Assembly (NCBI RefSeq): GCF_019900845.1
Contig: NZ_CP074570.1
Location: forward strand, 2,604,001-2,668,000
Reading direction: 5' to 3'
Source: Paraneptunicella aestuarii
GTDB lineage: Bacteria > Pseudomonadota > Gammaproteobacteria > Enterobacterales > Alteromonadaceae
DNA: 64,000 nt
The first letter of the stretch is position 1. The number at the start of each line of letters is the position of its first letter. Below are positions 23,601 to 29,600 of the stretch, piece by piece. The position numbers and the translations under genes are program-made. The notes beneath the pieces were generated by a model. It was given only the letters and a program-made list of their open reading frames with translations. It was not told the DNA's origin and did no database searches.

Positions 23601-26600
23601 ACAGAATGCCCACACCTTCGCCACGAACATAACCGTTGGCGGCAGAAGAGAAGGTTTTGCATCGCCCATCTTCACTCAACATACCTGCTTTGTTGAAACT
23701 GATGTGCAATTCCGGGTTCACCAGAGTATTTACCCCACCGACAAACGCTGCATCACAACTACCTTCATGCATGGCCTGTACGGCACGATGAATAGCGACC
23801 AAAGATGAAGAGCACGCCGTTTCGATAGGTTCACTTGGCCCATGCAGATTGAGGAAATAACTCATTCGATTAGGGCCAACGGAATACACCGCGCCAGTAG
23901 AGGTATACCCTTCAATGGCTGCACCATATTTCGATAACAAGCCGCTGTAGCCACCAATACCTGTACCAACGAAAATCCCTGTATTGCTACCAGACAAGCT
24001 ACTGGCGCTATAATTGGCATCTTCGATAGCTAAATAGATGTGCTTCATTAACAGGCGTTGCTGAGGATCCATTAACTCAGCTTCTCGTGGCGAAATACCA
24101 AAGAACAGTGGGTCAAACTCTGCAACACTGTCGATAAATCCACCCCATTTAATGTTGGATTTATTGACTTCTAATTGCGGGTCGCCATACAGCTCCTTCC
24201 AGTCCCAGCGCTCGATTGGGATTTCTGAAATACTATCCTTCTCTGCAATAAGATTGTTCCAGAACTGCTCAACATTCTCGGCACCGGGGAAACAGCCACT
24301 TATACCAATAATGGCAACAGGCTCTTCTTCCACTCTGGAAAATTCACCTTGGAATGATGCATCAGAGACGGCTTTAGCCACAAAACGCGAACGTCGCTTA
24401 GAGACAGCTTGAACCAGTGGCGCTTGATTGGGTTGAACCATGCTGGACGGGTTCTCAATCCGGCTCTCTACTTTGCTCGTGATTGAGCTGGTAACGTTAA
24501 AGAAAGATGCAAATACCGCTTCATAGTCTTGTACCAAATATTCGCCTAAACCGCCGAGTGTTGAATATTCAAAGAAGATGGTTGGGTTCAGGTCTAAATC
24601 ATATTGCTCATTTAGCTGATTGGTGAATGCGGTCAAGCTAATGGAGTCAAAGCCGTAATCGTTAAGTTCGGTATCCAGATCGATATCGCCCAAAGGCACT
24701 TTCAAATTTTCTGATACCATACCCATCAACATGCCGTGAACTTTTGTCAAAATAGCGCCGACATTAACGGCTTCTGTTGCAGTGCGATCTGCTACGATAT
24801 TAGCCGTCGCAGCATTATCTACAACGGTGTTAACCACAGATGTTGATGGTTCTAAGGCTGCAACTGACTCCTGCCCAGCAAAGACTTCCGAATGTTCACT
24901 GATGAGAAACTCACTTAGCCCACTAAGGGTGGAATATTCAAAGAAGACCGTGGGGTTAAGGTCTAAATCGTATGTTTCGTTTAATTGGTTAGTAAAAGCG
25001 GTCAGACTAATGGAGTCAAAACCATAGTCGTTGAGTTCAGTATCCAGATCGATGTCGGCTAATGGCACTTTTAAATTCTCAGATACCATGCCCATTAATA
25101 TTTTCTGGACTTTCAAAAGCAGATCACGAGTGCTATCTACCGCCATCGACACAGGTTTAACAACGGTTGCAGATGCCACAACAACAGGCTCAACAGAAAC
25201 TGGCTCAACAAAAAGCTGCTGCTTGATTTTCTGCACATAGCCTTCCATCACCACAAACTGAGACGCGCCTGAGTTTAATGCCTGATAAAACCCCTCAATA
25301 CCCGTTTCAGTCGCCATAGGTACCATGCCAGTGGTTTCAATCATCATAGCTTCGCTCGCCTGATCGATATGCATACCACCTTCTTTCCACAACGGCCAAT
25401 TAATGGAAATGGTATGCCCTCGGCACAGCCCCTGCTTAACCAGTTCGTTGCGGTACGCAGCGAAGTGATCCATAAACCCATTAGCCGCGGCGTAATCTGC
25501 CTGCCCCAAATTTCCTAACACACTGGTGCTGGATGAGAACAACACGAAAAAGTCCATCTTCATGTGTTGAGTCGCGCTATTCAGGTTGAGAGTACCGGAT
25601 ACTTTTGGAGACAGCACTCGTTTGAATTCACTAAGTGATTTTTTTTGAATAAAGTTGTCAGATATGATCCCTGCACTATGAATGATGCCATCGAGTCGGT
25701 TGTGCTGTTGTTCAATATCTGCGATTAACCTGGCTACTTGCTCAGCGTCGGAAATATCCACTGCGCAGTAGCGAATGTTGCCACCGAGTGCGGTCAATTC
25801 GTCTATTTGCTCATGCTTGTGTTGAGGCAAATCTGATAACCGGGAGCGTCCGGTCAGGATGATTTTTGCAGTTTCTGTATGCTTGAGTATTTGTTTGGCA
25901 AATAACAGCCCCAGCTCACCCAAGCCACCCGTAATCAGATACACACCTCGTTCTTTGAACACATAATGAGTGTGCTCTGGTGTGATATTTTCATAGGATT
26001 GCCATGTTAAATATTGGCGCTGTGTGTGTTCATACCTAAAAACAGAACCATAAGTTAAACCAGTATTTTGCTGTAGTTTGTCTGCCAGGCTTTGTACGGT
26101 TTCCTGTGCCCCCACCAGAATAGTCTGGGCTGTAATTTTGCGGTTTTCCAAGGCCGCCGTTTTGAGTAAACCCGATAATCCTGACAACACAGAGTTGTCG
26201 ATATTGTCAGGCAATAGGAGTTGGATCAGGGTTTTGCCTTGTAAACGCTTTTCCAGCCTCTGTTTGATCATGTCAAAGCAAGACACTGCATACTCTTCAT
26301 AACGAGCAGCAAGACTTTGCCCCGAGGAGGGTAAACTCACGCACTGGCTGCCTGCGATTAAGGTTTCGAACCCATCGGGTTGAAGGTTGCCCAGCTCACA
26401 CAGCACAATAATATGTTCGGCATAGCTCTGCTGATGAGAAACCGCAGGTGAATCTTTCCAGATGGGTGTGGCTAATACGGTGTCGATTTTTTGATTTTTT
26501 GTTTGCGCAGATAGCTTTTGAGCATTTTGGTTTTGTCCTGCAGACGCGCCAATTTGCCCTTCGAGTGTACGGGAAGTAAACCCACTCATTTTGATGCAAA

Positions 26601-29600
26601 TATTGCCCTGCTCATCGCACAGGTCGATATCAAACTTCTGCACCTTACCTGAAGCAACAACGCTAGTATTTCGAACCCAGGCATACATATTCGCTGTACA
26701 AGGCGCATAAATTTCAAGCGCATCTAAAGCGAAAGGCAGGTTGGGCTTAATTTGGACATCTTGTGCTAAATCACCCGTTAACATTAAGGCTATGGAAGCC
26801 TGCAAGGCAGAATCCATTAAACTGGGGTGAAGTAGATAATCTGCCTGTGTTTCAACGATGGAAGCGGGAAGAGATAACCTGGCTAAGGCTTGTTTGTCAC
26901 CTTTGTGAAGTAGCTGTATGCCTTGATGCCCTGCTCCATATTCAAACCCCATTGCCTGGAAAGCTTGATAACATTGAGCGGCAGTTAAACTGCCCTGTGT
27001 CATTTGTGTCTGGATTTCATCAACATTAAGCTGACCCGGCGCGCTTTTTTGCTGGAACTCAGCAACACCTTGGGCGTGAAGCGTGTGTTCTTGTTCTACT
27101 TCTTCCTGTAATTGCTGATTTAACTCGCTGTAAACCTCAAAATGTATCTTGTGATTGTCTTCACCGAACAAGCTAATGTGTACTTGTTTTAGGCTGTCCC
27201 CAGCTTCATCAACCACAATAGGTTGCATCCAGACAACATTTTTTAGGGTAATGGCAGTATTCGATTCTAATTTTCCAGCAGATCGTTCCAAGGCAACACG
27301 CGCCATTTCCAGATATCCGACGCCAGGAAAGATTTTAGCTCCCTGAATTTGGTGATCGTTGAGGAAAAACTCAGCGCCAGTGAATCGTGAGGTGAATCGC
27401 TGCTCTTGTAAATCGGAGGTGTTTTCATGCAACAAGGGATGAATAACGGAAGCGCCCACCTGATGATTAACCTTGCTCACCCGGTGGTTCGCTTCAATCC
27501 AATATTGTTCATTGGCAAAAGGATAAGTCGGCGCAGGGACTTTTTGAGAAAATGCGCCGTATAAACCTTGCCACGACACATCAACGCCAGATGTCCACAA
27601 AATGGCTAATTGCCCAAGGTTGCCTTCATTGATTGCGACATCAATGACGTTTTGCCCTACTCCGCCATCAAATAGCACTTCGATTTCAGAACGAGCAACA
27701 TTGATATTTTTCTGCCAACAAGCAGCGATTTTTTGCTCCCCACGAACCCATTTATCGAGCTTTTCTCGCAAATCGTCGTAGCTACTGACTTTGAGTGCCA
27801 AGCGTTCTTGCATAGCGGTGCGACCCGTTTGCAATGTATAGATAAAGTGAGCAAAGGGCGGCAAATTAGCGTGATCAATCCAGGCGATAACACGGGTTAC
27901 ATAATTCTCTAAGCGCGCCATATTTTTTGCAGACAGCACAAATAAGTAATGATCGTGCGTAACGTCTGGAATTTCAGTCCTATGGTACTCACCTAAAACA
28001 ACATGAGCATTAGCACCGCCAGAACCAAAACTGCTGATCCCGGCATATCTTGGCTGATTATTCACCACGTCCCAATCCTTGTTTTGAGCAACAATATAAA
28101 GGGGCGAGTCCTGGATCTCGATTTGAGGATTGAGCGTTGTGAAGTGGTTAGTTTTCGGGAGTATTTTGTTTTGAAAGCATAGAATCGTTTTTAGCATACC
28201 GGTAATACCAGCTGCCGCTTCCAAATGACCTAAGTTACTTTTAACAGAAGCAACGCCACATGAAGAAGATGGAGCTGCCGCCCCCTCAGCAAAGCTGGCG
28301 AATGCCTTTTGCATACCACGAATTTCAATAGGATCTCCCAGAGAGGTACCGGTTCCATGAGCTTCCAGATAGCTAAGTTGATCTGGAGTTATGCCTGCAT
28401 TTTTCCATGCCGACTCTAGCAATTCCGCTTGTTTCTGCGGGTTAGGTACAGTGAGCCCGCCGGCGAGTCCACCGTGGTTGGTGGCACTGCCTTTAATGAG
28501 TGCGTGAATAAAATCGTGATCGTTAATGGCTTGCTGTAAAGGCTTGAGTAAAAACATCACAGCGCCTTCTGAGCGCACATAACCGTTGGCACTGGCGTCA
28601 AAGGTTTTGCAGAGCCCATCAGGAGCAAGCATACCCGCCTTGTAGTAAGCAATGGAGTTGGCAGGATGGCAAATCAGGTTAATACCAGCCACCAGTGCCT
28701 GAGAACACTCACCTTTTTGTAAAGACTGAACGGCGCTATGCACGGCAACCAGAGACGAAGAACAGGCTGTATCAATTTGTAAGCTCGGCCCGGACAAGTC
28801 AAAGAAATAGGAAATTCGGTTGGCTAATACCGCTAAGGAACTTCCCGTACCGTGATGGGCTTCGACTTCTACACCAATATTATTTCTTAACTGCGCATAA
28901 TCGGAACCACTGGCGCCAATGAACACGCCCAAATCTCGCTGTGTCAGCTTTTCAGGCAATGTACCTGCATTCTCAAAACACTCCCAGGCCAATTGCAACA
29001 ATATCCTTTGCTGCGGATCCATGATCTCGGCTTCTTTAGGCGATATTCTGAAAAACGCAGGATCGAAACCAGCAATGTTATGCACAAAGCCACCCCGGGC
29101 AATGCCCAAGTGGCTTGTTAATGGATCGATGCCATCAGGCCAGTCGAATCGCCCTTCTGGCAATTGCCCAATGGCGCTTGAACCGTTGAGTAATCTTTGC
29201 CATAAATCATCCGCGCTTTCGATGCCATCAGGAAGCTTGCAAGCCATACCGATAATGGCGATGTCTGTGTTGTTTGAATGGTTTTGAGCCTCGACTTGTG
29301 ATGCCGATGCTGCAGTGGCACTGTTTAACTGTTGTGGAGCATGATCAAGAGTCTGCAAAAGGTACTCAACGACCTTACCTGGCGTGTTGTATTCAAAGAA
29401 AAATGCGGACTCAAGAGATATGCCGTAATACTGGGAAATCTGCTCTTGTAATTCCAACAGCTCAGCAGAATCCAGACCAATCTCCATCAAAGGTCGCGCA
29501 AGGTCAAAATGCTCTTTATCTTCCCCCAAAAGCGACTCAATGATGCTCTGCACAAATTGAGTTATTTCTTGTTTTCGTTGTTTGTCTTTGCTTGTTTTAT

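Noticed and set aside
27450..27960. A cryptic AT domain after KS1 (and after the other KSs)
   Set aside because: Only short post-KS linkers ending in LPTYPF-type motifs are present; no GHSxG acyltransferase site occurs in the PKS.
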